From contig CAJTRU010000036.1 in the NCBI GenBank assembly GCA_910579085.1, positions 1-37,211 of the forward strand: a DNA stretch of 37,211 nt, in the 5' to 3' direction. The translations under genes were made by a program, and so were the position numbers. A model generated the notes under the pieces. The model ran no database searches. It was not told where the DNA came from and worked only from the letters and a program-made list of their open reading frames with translations. The stretch comes from an uncultured Lachnospiraceae bacterium (lineage in GTDB: Bacteria; Bacillota; Clostridia; Lachnospirales; Lachnospiraceae). Shown here piece by piece: positions 25,961 to 34,241 of this stretch (the stretch's first letter is position 1; every line of letters begins with the position of its first letter).

Positions 25961-26467
25961 CTAATCCCTTGTTATCCCAAGTGCATTTAATATTTCCTCC
26001 TGCCTGCACTCCATTGCCTCCCTGTCACCATCCGTCATATGGTCATAACCCATAAGGTGCAGCATACTGTGTGCTGTAAGGAAGCATATCTCCCTTTTTA
26101 GTGAGTGTCCATACTGTTTTGCCTGTGCAGCAGCACGTTCAACCGATATAACAATATCGCCAAGAAGCAGTTCACCACTTTCCGGGTTAAAATATGATGC
26201 CAGTGCCATTTCATCTTCAAGCATTGAAAAATCTGCTGGCGGGCTGTATTCTGCCATTGGAAATGAAAGGACGTCTGTAGGCACATCAAGCCCCCTGAAA
26301 TCCCTGTTTAACACACGTATCCCATTGTCATCAGCCAATGTAATGTTTACCTCACATTCATATGGGCAGTTTTCTAATTCTAAAGATTTTAATACAACCT
26401 TTTTTAATATTTTCCCATAGTCAAAATCAAGCTCATAATCTGTTTCCTTCTCCATTAGTATTGTCAT
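25961..26467 (-). CDS. ybeY: Endoribonuclease YbeY (rRNA maturation)
   Basis: YbeY is a zinc-dependent endoribonuclease needed for 16S rRNA 3'-end maturation and ribosome quality control. The metal motif HxxxHxxxxxH is intact in AHSMLHLMGYDHMTD, and the family segments RGLDVPTDVLSFP and LLGDIVIS are present. The length of 168 residues is normal. An AGGAAAGG lies about 12 nt before the start, slightly far; the next ATG four codons on has no better site. It keeps its usual place downstream of phoH and the HD-domain gene. Confidence 0.95.
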   Translation of the reverse strand: MTILMEKETDYELDFDYGKILKKVVLKSLELENCPYECEVNITLADDNGIRVLNRDFRGLDVPTDVLSFPMAEYSPPADFSMLEDEMALASYFNPESGELLLGDIVISVERAAAQAKQYGHSLKREICFLTAHSMLHLMGYDHMTDGDREAMECRQEEILNALGITRD

Positions 26468-26487
26468 TCCACAACCAAGCCTTTCCT

Positions 26488-27777
26488 TTATAGATAATGT
26501 TCTTCCCTGGTTTCTTCCTTAAAAGCATTATTAATATAAAAATCCATAAGTTTTTCTATATTCTCTTTGTCAATCCCCGAATTATCAAGGCTTCCTTTTG
26601 CCATCCTTGAATTAAATACGCTTTTTACAAGCTTTTCATCTGGTATCTGTTCCCTTTTGCCTGTCCTGCCAAAATATTCATCCATTGAAATAATACTGTC
26701 ACTAAGCATTACAACTGCCGCTTCTGGTGAACCTGGCTTTTCTGGTGCTTCCCCATGCTGCTTTATTATATCTGCAAGTTGTATAGGAAAAGCAAACTCT
26801 TTTACTATCTGGCTGCATGCCTCTTTATAATCTTCATTTCCATAAATCCTGCCCGCCTCATGGTAATAACCTCCTGCCTTTGCAAGGTTTTTGCCATATC
26901 CTGCAAATTCTGCTGCCATTCCTGACAGGTTGCCTGTCCGCAGGGAATGTTCATATAAAGTTTCGGAATAATTTTTTATTTTCTGCATAAGTTCGTGGTC
27001 TGTACTTGCAAGTTCCAGTATAGTTTTATCTTCCATGCTGCTGTTCTTATATTCATTCTGGCTTCTTATATTTTTCCTTTTAATACGGTATGTAATCCAT
27101 GAAGCAGCCAGAAGAACTATATCCCCTGCCACACATTTCAGCATAAACCCCCTGTTATCCCATGTTTCTTTAAAACTGCCATTAAGGACTATTGCAATTA
27201 CAAGCGTTAATGAAATAAAAATAACTGCTGCATATATAAAGAGCTTCTGTTTCTTAATTTCTGATACCACAAGTGCAAGCAGTATGCCAAGTACCGCATA
27301 AAATATTATAATATTTGTATCTTTGGCAGCATCTGCTGAAATTACTGAATACTGTAACATAAGCAGCAGATGGCATGACACAGCATGTCCCATGCCTTCC
27401 CTGGCTGCCACAACTGCCACTGCTGCCATCCATACAGTCCCAATATCTGCAATGCCTGTAAATGCTACAAGCAGGTTTGATACTGCAAAACTGGCAAGGA
27501 AGACCGGCTGTGATAATATGGATTTTACCATCCTGCTGCCCCTCATGCCATAATAATATACAAATACCATTATACCTGTTATTGAAACTGCAATATTCCT
27601 TAATATATCAATAAAACCAGTGCCACATAACCAGCCTCCAATAATTGTACCAGCTATTACTTCTGCATAAATACACAGCCTGAATACCATATTTTTCTTG
27701 CGGCTCTTTATCTTTCCCATATAAGTTCCACTCACATTTCCAGCCAGTGCCAGACATACTGGCACAGACACTTTCAT
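26488..27777 (-). CDS. Degenerate PgpH/YqfF-like membrane HD-domain protein
   Basis: The position between phoH and ybeY is that of pgpH (yqfF), a membrane phosphohydrolase that degrades c-di-AMP in other Firmicutes. This protein is only 429 residues, against roughly 700 for the family: the N-terminal extracellular 7TM-HD domain is missing, and residues about 35-230 form around seven membrane spans. The HD domain is recognisable (MQKIKNYSETLYEHSLRTGN, AGGYYHEAGR, ADIIKQHGE, EAAVVMLSDSI). However, the HD pair is HE (306-307), the expected helix His after it is Gln in CSQIV, the usual HH is QH, and a segment after HE is shortened. It is probably catalytically dead and may act as a sensor or scaffold. 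AGGAT precedes the start. Confidence 0.8.
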   Translation of the reverse strand: MKVSVPVCLALAGNVSGTYMGKIKSRKKNMVFRLCIYAEVIAGTIIGGWLCGTGFIDILRNIAVSITGIMVFVYYYGMRGSRMVKSILSQPVFLASFAVSNLLVAFTGIADIGTVWMAAVAVVAAREGMGHAVSCHLLLMLQYSVISADAAKDTNIIIFYAVLGILLALVVSEIKKQKLFIYAAVIFISLTLVIAIVLNGSFKETWDNRGFMLKCVAGDIVLLAASWITYRIKRKNIRSQNEYKNSSMEDKTILELASTDHELMQKIKNYSETLYEHSLRTGNLSGMAAEFAGYGKNLAKAGGYYHEAGRIYGNEDYKEACSQIVKEFAFPIQLADIIKQHGEAPEKPGSPEAAVVMLSDSIISMDEYFGRTGKREQIPDEKLVKSVFNSRMAKGSLDNSGIDKENIEKLMDFYINNAFKEETREEHYL

Positions 27778-27795
27778 TATGTTTATCCTGTTATC

Positions 27796-28821
27796 TTATT
27801 TGTTCCTTCTTTTTCTCTGCCTGTTTTCTGTATCCCTGGCGTCTTTTGCTTCCTTGCGCCTCTGCTGTCTTTTCTCATAATCATCATAAGCAGTTACAAT
27901 CTGCTGTACAAGCGGATGGCGCACAACATCCTTGTTAGTAAGGCGTGAAACACCAATATCCTCTACTTTGCCAAGAACCGCAAGTGCATGTTCAAGCCCA
28001 GATGTAGCATCAACAGGCAGGTCTTTCTGTGTAAGGTCACCTGTAACAATTACCTTTGAACCAAAGCCAATCCTTGTAAGGAACATTTTCATCTGTGCAG
28101 GTGTTGTATTCTGTGCCTCATCAAGGATTATAAATGAATTATCCAGCGTACGCCCTCTCATATATGCAAGCGGTGCAACTTCTATAAGCCCTTTCTCTAC
28201 ATTGCGCAAGTAACTGTCAGCCCCCATAATCTGGTAAAGCGCATCATAAAGAGGCCTTAAATAAGGGTCAACCTTGCTCTGGAGGTCACCTGGCAGGAAA
28301 CCAAGCTTCTCTCCGGCTTCTATTGCTGGCCTTGTAAGAATAATCCTGCCCACGTCATCACGCCTGAAAGCTTCTATTGCCATAGCCATTGCAAGGTAAG
28401 TCTTGCCTGTTCCAGCAGGGCCTACACCAAATACTATCATTTTCTTACGTATTAAATCAATATATTCTTTCTGTCCTGCTGTCTTAGGTTTTACGGGCTT
28501 TCCCTGTACTGTACGGCATACAATATCCGAATCAATCTCCAAAAGTTCACCCTCCCGGTTTTCTACTGCAAGCGAAAGTATATAATTTACATTCTGTTCT
28601 GTAATAACATTGCCACGCTTTGAAAGTTCCATAAGCTGCATAAGTATGCTTTCAGCCTGTTTTACCCCGGCTTCCCCTCCAACAAGTTTAACAGCCCCGT
28701 TCCTTGCAACCATTGTCACATTTAAAGACTTTTCAATTTTTTTAATATTTATATCAAAACTTCCAAATATATTTCTCTCATGCTCAACTGGTATTTCTAT
28801 TAATGTTTCCATTATTGCCAT
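27796..28821 (-). CDS. PhoH family ATPase
   Basis: The 341-residue cytoplasmic protein has an N-terminal KH-like region, Walker A GPAGTGKTYLA, Walker B FIILDEAQNTT and the conserved VTGDLTQKDLP segment of PhoH/YbeZ proteins. They are P-loop ATPases linked to RNA metabolism and often pair with YbeY, encoded two genes on. The C-terminus is highly basic (KRQQRRKEAKDA, then QRKRRNK), suggesting RNA or ribosome contact. An ATG three codons later (28812) is an alternative start; AAGG lies near both. It lies between yqfD and the degenerate HD gene, the standard Firmicute order. Confidence 0.93.
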   Translation of the reverse strand: MAIMETLIEIPVEHERNIFGSFDINIKKIEKSLNVTMVARNGAVKLVGGEAGVKQAESILMQLMELSKRGNVITEQNVNYILSLAVENREGELLEIDSDIVCRTVQGKPVKPKTAGQKEYIDLIRKKMIVFGVGPAGTGKTYLAMAMAIEAFRRDDVGRIILTRPAIEAGEKLGFLPGDLQSKVDPYLRPLYDALYQIMGADSYLRNVEKGLIEVAPLAYMRGRTLDNSFIILDEAQNTTPAQMKMFLTRIGFGSKVIVTGDLTQKDLPVDATSGLEHALAVLGKVEDIGVSRLTNKDVVRHPLVQQIVTAYDDYEKRQQRRKEAKDARDTENRQRKRRNK

Positions 28822-28850
28822 ATTCCTTCATCCCCTTACGTCCAATAACT

Positions 28851-30068
28851 TTATACACGTTTCTTTCCTAACATCTTGTATACAACCTGTTCTTTCTGGA
28901 CTTTCACATCAGAATGTGCAATATAGCGCCCTCCTGCTTTTTCTACAAAAAGCCTGGCATCTATAATCTTATACCCATTCTGCTCCAGCTCCTCAAGATA
29001 ATATCTAAATCTTTCATTTAAAAGCTCTTTTGCTTCTTCGTCTGTATAGTTTGCTTCAGTATTTTTTACCTCTGCAAAACACTGGCGCCAGAAATATACA
29101 GGAAATCTTTGTGATAATTCCTTAAATATTTGTCCACCTTCACGAATTATATCACATTTCTTGTAAGTTTCCAAATTATTTAGCGGATTATAGAAAAAAA
29201 CATTTGTACCAGACACCATAATATTGTATAAATATTTTTTTCTGCCTGTATACTCCTTCTTAGAATATCTTTCTAGCAGTTCATCTTCATATTTTTTAAT
29301 ACTTTCTACAACAACTTTCCCTTCTGCCCTTACACGCCTTTTTCTTATAAACTCACCGCCATCCCCTGTAATTTTATCAATTCCCGAAATAAGCACTTTA
29401 TTTTTCTTAACTTTGTCACCTGCCCTTACATTGGCTGTGCCCCTGCTTGTAACAATTGAGATTACAGTACCCGCATCTTCTGCCACCAGGCTTGCAGGTG
29501 TTTCTTCTTCTTTATTTTCCTGTACGAGCTGTGCTTCTTTTAATTTTATTAATATCCTGCTCCCCCTTAATTCTACAGAAACCCAGCTTATATCATCAAA
29601 ACTATGCCTTAGTTCTTCCCTTATTGTACTGCACTCAACGTCCTTTACTGCCATGCCCCCATAAACATTATGGCTGTCCAGGTATTTTAACAGGCTCTCC
29701 CTTGTATGTACTGACTGGCCTTCTATTGAAATCCCCCATATACGGCTTGAAAGGAACATAAGCAGGAATATAAAAATAGCAACACCCACAAAAAAGCTAA
29801 GGCGGCGGCGCATCATTTCAATAACAAACGGAAAGCCTGACCTCTCTTTAACAACAGCCCACACCTTACATTTCCTGGCAATAGGGCGCAGTTTATAGAA
29901 ATCTTTAAGGAAAATCCTGCAATAAAGCATATCCTCACTATCATCATATCTTATAAGCCATAATTCAATGCCATGATTGCGGCAGAGATTTACAAACCGC
30001 CTGCTTCCATACCCTGTCACACGTATTAACAGATACCCCTTAAACCATCCTGCCACCTTATGTACCAT
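28851..30068 (-). CDS. yqfD: Sporulation protein YqfD
   Basis: The 405-residue protein is a YqfD-family membrane-associated sporulation protein of unknown mechanism (mother-cell sigma-E regulon in Bacillus). It has an N-terminal cytoplasmic region (GYLLIRVTGYGSRRFVNLCR), one membrane span near residue 90 (LSFFVGVAIFIFLLMFLSS) and a large extracytoplasmic part beginning RIWGISIEG with a POTRA-like start and the segment ISWVSVELRGSRILIKLKEA. The start is the ATG at MVHKVAGWF, preceded by GGAGGGG; the longer frame begins with GTG inside that site. It follows yqfC directly. Confidence 0.9.
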   Translation of the reverse strand: MVHKVAGWFKGYLLIRVTGYGSRRFVNLCRNHGIELWLIRYDDSEDMLYCRIFLKDFYKLRPIARKCKVWAVVKERSGFPFVIEMMRRRLSFFVGVAIFIFLLMFLSSRIWGISIEGQSVHTRESLLKYLDSHNVYGGMAVKDVECSTIREELRHSFDDISWVSVELRGSRILIKLKEAQLVQENKEEETPASLVAEDAGTVISIVTSRGTANVRAGDKVKKNKVLISGIDKITGDGGEFIRKRRVRAEGKVVVESIKKYEDELLERYSKKEYTGRKKYLYNIMVSGTNVFFYNPLNNLETYKKCDIIREGGQIFKELSQRFPVYFWRQCFAEVKNTEANYTDEEAKELLNERFRYYLEELEQNGYKIIDARLFVEKAGGRYIAHSDVKVQKEQVVYKMLGKKRV

Positions 30069-30083
30069 ATAAAGCCCCTCCAC

Positions 30084-30422
30084 CTAGTGATACTCTATTG
30101 ATTTTATATTGCCTGTAACACACATCCCGTCTTCCCTGAAATATGCAATAACCAGTTTTTCGCCAATAATATGTATCCTGCATGTCTTTGTTTGTATTCT
30201 TACAATACAATCTGTATATTCAATAATACTCCTGTAATTTTCAACACAAAACCTGTGTGTGCCATATCCTGTAAGTACTGGGGCTTTTGCAATAATATCT
30301 TCTGTCATATTTAATTTTCTTGAAATCCGCTCTGCTATAACTGGCTCGCCCATTGATGGTTTTACCGCAGGTTTTTTACTATGTTTATGTACAGATGGCT
30401 TATTCCTGTCCCTTTTAAGCAT
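30084..30422 (-). CDS. yqfC: YabP/YqfC family sporulation protein
   Basis: MLKRDRNKPS is chosen as the start because AGGAGGG lies 6 nt upstream; a frame 19 codons longer has no site. The 112-residue product carries the YabP/YqfC domain (GEPVIAERISRKLNM, then the beta-rich ENYRSIIEYTDCIVRIQTKT and LVIAYFREDGMCVTGNIKSI). In Bacillus yqfC is a sigma-E gene of unknown molecular role lying just before yqfD, exactly as here. I could not identify a convincing sigma-E promoter upstream. Confidence 0.88.
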   Translation of the reverse strand: MLKRDRNKPSVHKHSKKPAVKPSMGEPVIAERISRKLNMTEDIIAKAPVLTGYGTHRFCVENYRSIIEYTDCIVRIQTKTCRIHIIGEKLVIAYFREDGMCVTGNIKSIEYH

Positions 30423-30518
30423 CTGTTCCCTCCTGGCAATATAAAGACTTCTTATTAGTTTATGCATAAATACAGGCATCTGCCACAGATGTTACTTAAA
30501 TTTTATATCTGTATTTAA

Positions 30519-30548
30519 TTGACAGTATGTTTCCATGCCCATTATACT
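30519..30548 (+). promoter_or_regulatory. Upstream promoter of the DUF1836 gene
   Basis: A perfect TTGACA (30519-30524) is followed after 18 nt by TATACT (30543-30548, 5/6). It lies about 110 nt before the gene, upstream of a second promoter. Confidence 0.5.
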
Positions 30549-30565
30549 GGCATACATTTATTTTC

Positions 30566-30593
30566 TTGCCATATAAAAAAATTATGGTATAAT
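30566..30593 (+). promoter_or_regulatory. Proximal promoter of the DUF1836 gene
   Basis: TTGCCA (30566-30571, 5/6) is followed after 16 nt by a perfect TATAAT (30588-30593). It is about 65 nt before the chosen start, making tandem promoters with the one upstream. Confidence 0.5.
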
Positions 30594-30659
30594 TACCTGT
30601 AAAGATTTGACCCTTTGAAACAGCCATCCTATTATATTATAGAAAGGAATATGATAATT

Positions 30660-31262
30660 ATGCATGAAAAGTACAACAAAGAAATATTAAACTTAATTAG
30701 AAGCATGCAAAATATAGATTATATAAGCCCTGAAGACATTCCTGGAATTGATTTGTATATGGACCAGGTTACAACTTTTATGGATGAGCATTTAAAATCC
30801 TCCAAGCGTTTTGATGATGATAAAATCCTTACCAAAACCATGATTAACAACTACACCAAAAACAACCTCCTTCCTCCTCCTGATAAGAAAAAATACACAA
30901 AAGAGCATATGCTTCTTCTTATATTTATATACTATTTTAAAAATTTCCTCGCTATAAATGATATTAAAAGTGTGCTTGACCCTGTAACCAGAAAGTTCTT
31001 TAAATCAGAAGACGGACGTAATTTAGACAGCTTGTATAAAGAGATTGTAGAACTTGCGCAGGAAAATGTAGACTCCCAGCTACGTGATATTATACGTAAA
31101 TTAAAGAAATCAAACGAAATATATGCAGATATAAAAGACCCTGAGGAACAGAAAATCTTATCAAAGTTTGCATTTATATGTATGTTAAGTTTTGATGTAT
31201 GGGTTAAAAAGAATATTATTGAAAATATAATTGATGATACATTTGGCAAGAAAAAAAACTGA
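30660..31262 (+). CDS. DUF1836 domain-containing protein (predicted regulator)
   Basis: About 200 residues of a DUF1836-type protein: the N-terminal half contains DDDKILTKTMINNYTKNNLL, then PPPDKKKYTKEHMLLLIFIY, a helix-turn-helix-like arrangement resembling MerR-type DNA-binding domains, which suggests a transcription factor. No enzyme motif is visible. Possible starts are ATG at 30651 or 30660; AAGGA is only 2 nt from the first, so I prefer MHEKYNKEIL at 30660. It is a single gene on the plus strand with tandem promoters, convergent with the PHP gene. Confidence 0.85.
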   Translation: MHEKYNKEILNLIRSMQNIDYISPEDIPGIDLYMDQVTTFMDEHLKSSKRFDDDKILTKTMINNYTKNNLLPPPDKKKYTKEHMLLLIFIYYFKNFLAINDIKSVLDPVTRKFFKSEDGRNLDSLYKEIVELAQENVDSQLRDIIRKLKKSNEIYADIKDPEEQKILSKFAFICMLSFDVWVKKNIIENIIDDTFGKKKN

Positions 31263-31301
31263 CGTAATGTCCATGATTAATCTGCCCGTTTACTAAATAA
31301 T

Positions 31302-31365
31302 ATCACCAGGCAATTCCCAAATATGCTGTTTTAAAAGCATAATGCCCGGATTATTACCTGGTGAT
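31302..31365. terminator. Probable bidirectional terminator between convergent genes
   Basis: An outer stem ATCACCAGG (31302-31310) with CCTGGTGAT (31357-31365) encloses an inner TATGCT/AGCATA stem (31322-31327 with 31336-31341). It fills the gap between the convergent DUF1836 and PHP genes. No long T run follows on either strand, so its efficiency is uncertain. Confidence 0.45.
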
Positions 31366-31371
31366 GTAAAA

Positions 31372-32085
31372 TTAAACATCTCTAAGATACTCATACAATT
31401 TTTCTATAGAAGTATTTATTACAAGTTCTTCTGGAAATTCTGCCTTTGCGATTATATTTCTGGCACGCCCAAAGTTTCCAACTTCCTCTTCAACATGCGC
31501 ATCGCTGCCAATTACTACAGGCTGCTGGTATTTCTTGCAGAACTTTAACATTTCAAGGTCATTAACTTCTGTATTTTTACGGAAACCCTCTGGGTTAAGA
31601 GAAGCATTATTAATTTCAAGAAGCACATGGTTTTCTTTTGCTGCAATTACAAGTTTCTCCATATCTACAGGAAACCTGCCATCATCAGGGTGTCCTATAA
31701 TATCCACATATGGATTTTCCATTGCTTTTATATAAGCATTTAAGTTCTGCTCCGCTGTTGCTTCCTTATAACATGGAGGATGTATGCTTGCAATACATAT
31801 ATCAAGCTTTTTAAGTATATAGTCTTCCAAATCAAGTGCACCATCTGTATTAATTATATTCAGCTCTGTACCAAAAAGCAGTTTTATACCATATTTCTCA
31901 CGTCTTAAAGCCCTGCGGTTAAGAAAATACATATATGAGCATGAACCTGGCATTGCAGGTGCATGGTCAGTAATTGCAAGCAGCTTAAGGCCTTTATCTG
32001 CTGCACTCTTTGCCATTTCATTTATAGTGTTATAAGCATGTCCGCTTGCTAATGTGTGTGTATGTGTATCAAGTATTAAATCCAT
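31372..32085 (-). CDS. PHP-domain phosphoesterase (YcdX-like)
   Basis: The 237-residue cytoplasmic protein is a stand-alone PHP domain. It shows DTHTHT near the N-terminus, AITDHAP, GTELNI, ASIHPP, IIGHPDDGRF, LLEINNASL and IGSDAHVEEEVG, which together supply the trinuclear metal-site His/Asp/Glu residues of the YcdX subfamily. YcdX-type proteins are metal-dependent phosphatases; the natural substrate is not established. AAGGGG precedes the start. Confidence 0.9.
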   Translation of the reverse strand: MDLILDTHTHTLASGHAYNTINEMAKSAADKGLKLLAITDHAPAMPGSCSYMYFLNRRALRREKYGIKLLFGTELNIINTDGALDLEDYILKKLDICIASIHPPCYKEATAEQNLNAYIKAMENPYVDIIGHPDDGRFPVDMEKLVIAAKENHVLLEINNASLNPEGFRKNTEVNDLEMLKFCKKYQQPVVIGSDAHVEEEVGNFGRARNIIAKAEFPEELVINTSIEKLYEYLRDV

Positions 32086-32149
32086 ATTACCCCTTCTTTC
32101 TGACAGTATAATGCATCCTTTACCTAACCATATTTAATATGTAAATTAT

Positions 32150-32719
32150 TTATATATCCAGTCCAAGCTGTGCTTCCTGTTCTGCCTCCTGTTTAAAATC
32201 CTCTATTTTATCAGGGGTTATAACTGGCAGCCCTTCAACTGACTCTATTCCAAAGTTTCTTAAAAATTCCTCTGTAGTCGCAAATAACACAGGCCTCCCA
32301 GGTGCATCAAGCCTTCCGGTTTCACACACCAGGTTATATTCTACCAGCTTATTGACTGCATGGTCTGATTTTACACCACGTATATGTTCTATTTCTATTT
32401 TTGTGACTGGCTGTTTATATGCAATTATCGCAAGTGTTTCAAGAAGTACATCTGTAAGTATATGCTTTTCTGGCACATGTGCAATTTTAACTAATGTTTC
32501 ATACATCTCCGTCTTTGTACACATCTGGAATGTGCCATTAAGTTCAATAATCTGTATCCCTCTGTCTTCTGCCATATACTTGTCCATCATATTCCTGGCA
32601 ACACGCCTGCATGTATCTTCATCCTGCCCTGTAGCTGCTGCAATCCTGCCAGCACTTACAGCCTCACCCATAGTAAAAAGAATTGCCTCAATCCTTGATT
32701 CCAGCTCCGAAAGTGTCAT
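32150..32719 (-). CDS. scpB: Segregation and condensation protein B
   Basis: ScpB binds ScpA and Smc in the bacterial condensin complex. MTLSELESRIEAIL is chosen as the start because GGGG lies 6 nt upstream; a frame 22 codons longer lacks a site. The 190-residue protein consists of two winged-helix domains (IEAILFTMGEAVSAGRIA; LLETLAIIAYKQPVTKIEIE followed by HIRGVKSDHAV), typical of ScpB, and ends with an acidic tail. It follows scpA after about 125 nt. Confidence 0.95.
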   Translation of the reverse strand: MTLSELESRIEAILFTMGEAVSAGRIAAATGQDEDTCRRVARNMMDKYMAEDRGIQIIELNGTFQMCTKTEMYETLVKIAHVPEKHILTDVLLETLAIIAYKQPVTKIEIEHIRGVKSDHAVNKLVEYNLVCETGRLDAPGRPVLFATTEEFLRNFGIESVEGLPVITPDKIEDFKQEAEQEAQLGLDI

Positions 32720-32844
32720 AACAATCCCCATTCCTGCGCTGCTTTCTGCGCATAAGTAACTTCGTGCCAGCAAATGTACAGGCACAAAGCGCCATATAAA
32801 ATAGCTTAATATAATAAATGTAAAATACCATTTTAGATATATGC

Positions 32845-33600
32845 TTATTTCTGTGTTGTTATTTTATATGTAATCCAGATATCATCAAAAATATTCTCCT
32901 GTACTATTTCAAGCTTTCCTGCCTTTATAAGTTCCAGTATACCAAGAAATGTTACAATTACAACTGTTTTACCTGCATCTTCTTCAAGCATTGCCCTGAA
33001 ACTGAACTGCCCATGTACTGAAGCATATTCTTCAATATATACCATGCGCTGTTCAATACTTACTGCCTCTTTCTTTATTTCACCAAACTTGCTTCTTACA
33101 GGGTCAATTTTATCAATCTGTTTCCTCATTACACTGTCAAATACCTGTTTCAGCCTGTTAAGTGTAATGCCAGATAAAAGCTCACCTGTATTAACTTCCT
33201 GTTTATAAGATGCTATCTCCTCTGGCAGTGTTTTTCCCTTAAAAAGCTGCATGGATGCACCTGCCTGCAAATCTTTAAGACCAAGTGATGCATACTTATA
33301 TTTCTTATATTCCAGCAGCCTTTCAACAAGTTCCTCCCTTGGGTCTGTCTCTTCTCCGTCATCATCAACAGGTGCAGGAAGAAGCATTTTAGACTTAATT
33401 TTAAGCAGGGTTGCTGCCATTACAAGGAATTCACTCATAATATCCATGTCTTTATTTTCCATCTGGGAAATAATATCCATGTACTGCTCTGTAATCTCCA
33501 CTATTGGTATATCAAATATATCAATTTTATTTTTCTCTATAAGATTCAGCAGCAAATCAAGCGGCCCGTCAAATACATCCAGCTTTACAGGAATACCCAT
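32845..33600 (-). CDS. scpA: Segregation and condensation protein A
   Basis: ScpA is the kleisin subunit that bridges Smc heads. The 251-residue protein opens with the family signature VKLDVFDGPLDLLLNLIEKN and has the N-terminal helical domain (SEFLVMAATLLKIKSKMLLP), an acidic middle (VDDDGEETDPREELVERLLE), and a C-terminal winged helix (FRAMLEEDAGKTVVIVTFLG). GGAG lies 7 nt before the ATG. It is followed by scpB and preceded by a site-2-protease-like gene. Confidence 0.96.
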   Translation of the reverse strand: MGIPVKLDVFDGPLDLLLNLIEKNKIDIFDIPIVEITEQYMDIISQMENKDMDIMSEFLVMAATLLKIKSKMLLPAPVDDDGEETDPREELVERLLEYKKYKYASLGLKDLQAGASMQLFKGKTLPEEIASYKQEVNTGELLSGITLNRLKQVFDSVMRKQIDKIDPVRSKFGEIKKEAVSIEQRMVYIEEYASVHGQFSFRAMLEEDAGKTVVIVTFLGILELIKAGKLEIVQENIFDDIWITYKITTQK

Positions 33601-33615
33601 GTAATTTCTCCTTTA

Positions 33616-34218
33616 TTATAAGATTAGCCTGAGAAGCCTTATACAGCCATAGTGGATTATGTCAAACATCAAAGCTAATATAAATATAAGCTTTATAGCA
33701 GAATCTGCCTTTATCACCTGGAGATAATGCCTGGCTGACAGCCCTGCTATTACAAGCCCCATGTCAAATGTAGACACAGGGAACATATTTGCAATAAACA
33801 TATCAAAACTAAGGATTGCCATATACTGCCAGAAGATATAAGCAATACGTGAAACCATGCCACCTGCACTAAAAAGCGCTTCCATCCCAAGACATCCTGT
33901 CCTTAATACAGCTATGCTTAAAATAAACATAAGCAGCAGTACAGTAAAGCCTGTTATTCCAAGCACCATATTAGTCTTTTTATCCCTTATCCTGAATAAG
34001 TGGGGCTTGGAAAAAGGCACAAAACACGTTGCTGAAAGCAGCAGCCCTAAAGGGTCAATGTATCTCCACACAGCCAGTATGCTGTTATTATGGCTTGCCT
34101 CCTGCCCCTGTATCTTACGCACACAAAGATATACTACAGACTTCGTAAGTTCATGTATTACCATTATCAAAGCTGCTGCAATAATGCATACTGGAATTTC
34201 TAATGCAATCTCTTTCAC
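33616..34218 (-). CDS. Degenerate site-2-protease (M50)-like membrane protein
   Basis: The 200-residue protein has about five or six membrane spans and the layout of the short M50 site-2 proteases that often precede scpA in Clostridia. It shows an HE-x-x motif in the first span (MVIHELTKSVV), WRYIDPLGLLL, a KPxx...NMVLGITG segment, and NMFPVSTFDMG where active enzymes have a NxxPxPPLDG-like motif. The second His of HExxH is Lys26, so zinc binding should be lost. It may be a pseudoprotease. The start is GTG with AAGGAG 6 nt upstream. It lies 15 nt before scpA, suggesting cotranscription. Confidence 0.72.
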   Translation of the reverse strand: MKEIALEIPVCIIAAALIMVIHELTKSVVYLCVRKIQGQEASHNNSILAVWRYIDPLGLLLSATCFVPFSKPHLFRIRDKKTNMVLGITGFTVLLLMFILSIAVLRTGCLGMEALFSAGGMVSRIAYIFWQYMAILSFDMFIANMFPVSTFDMGLVIAGLSARHYLQVIKADSAIKLIFILALMFDIIHYGCIRLLRLIL

Positions 34219-34241
34219 ACGGCACTCCTTAATTATAGTTA

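Noticed and set aside
30423..30479. Longer N-terminus of YqfC (MPVFMHKLIRS...)
   Set aside because: No ribosome-binding site precedes it, whereas AGGAGGG lies 6 nt before the internal ATG at 30422, giving the normal family length.
32720..32785. Longer N-terminus of ScpB
   Set aside because: The extra 22 residues do not resemble the family and GGGG lies 6 nt before the ATG at 32719.
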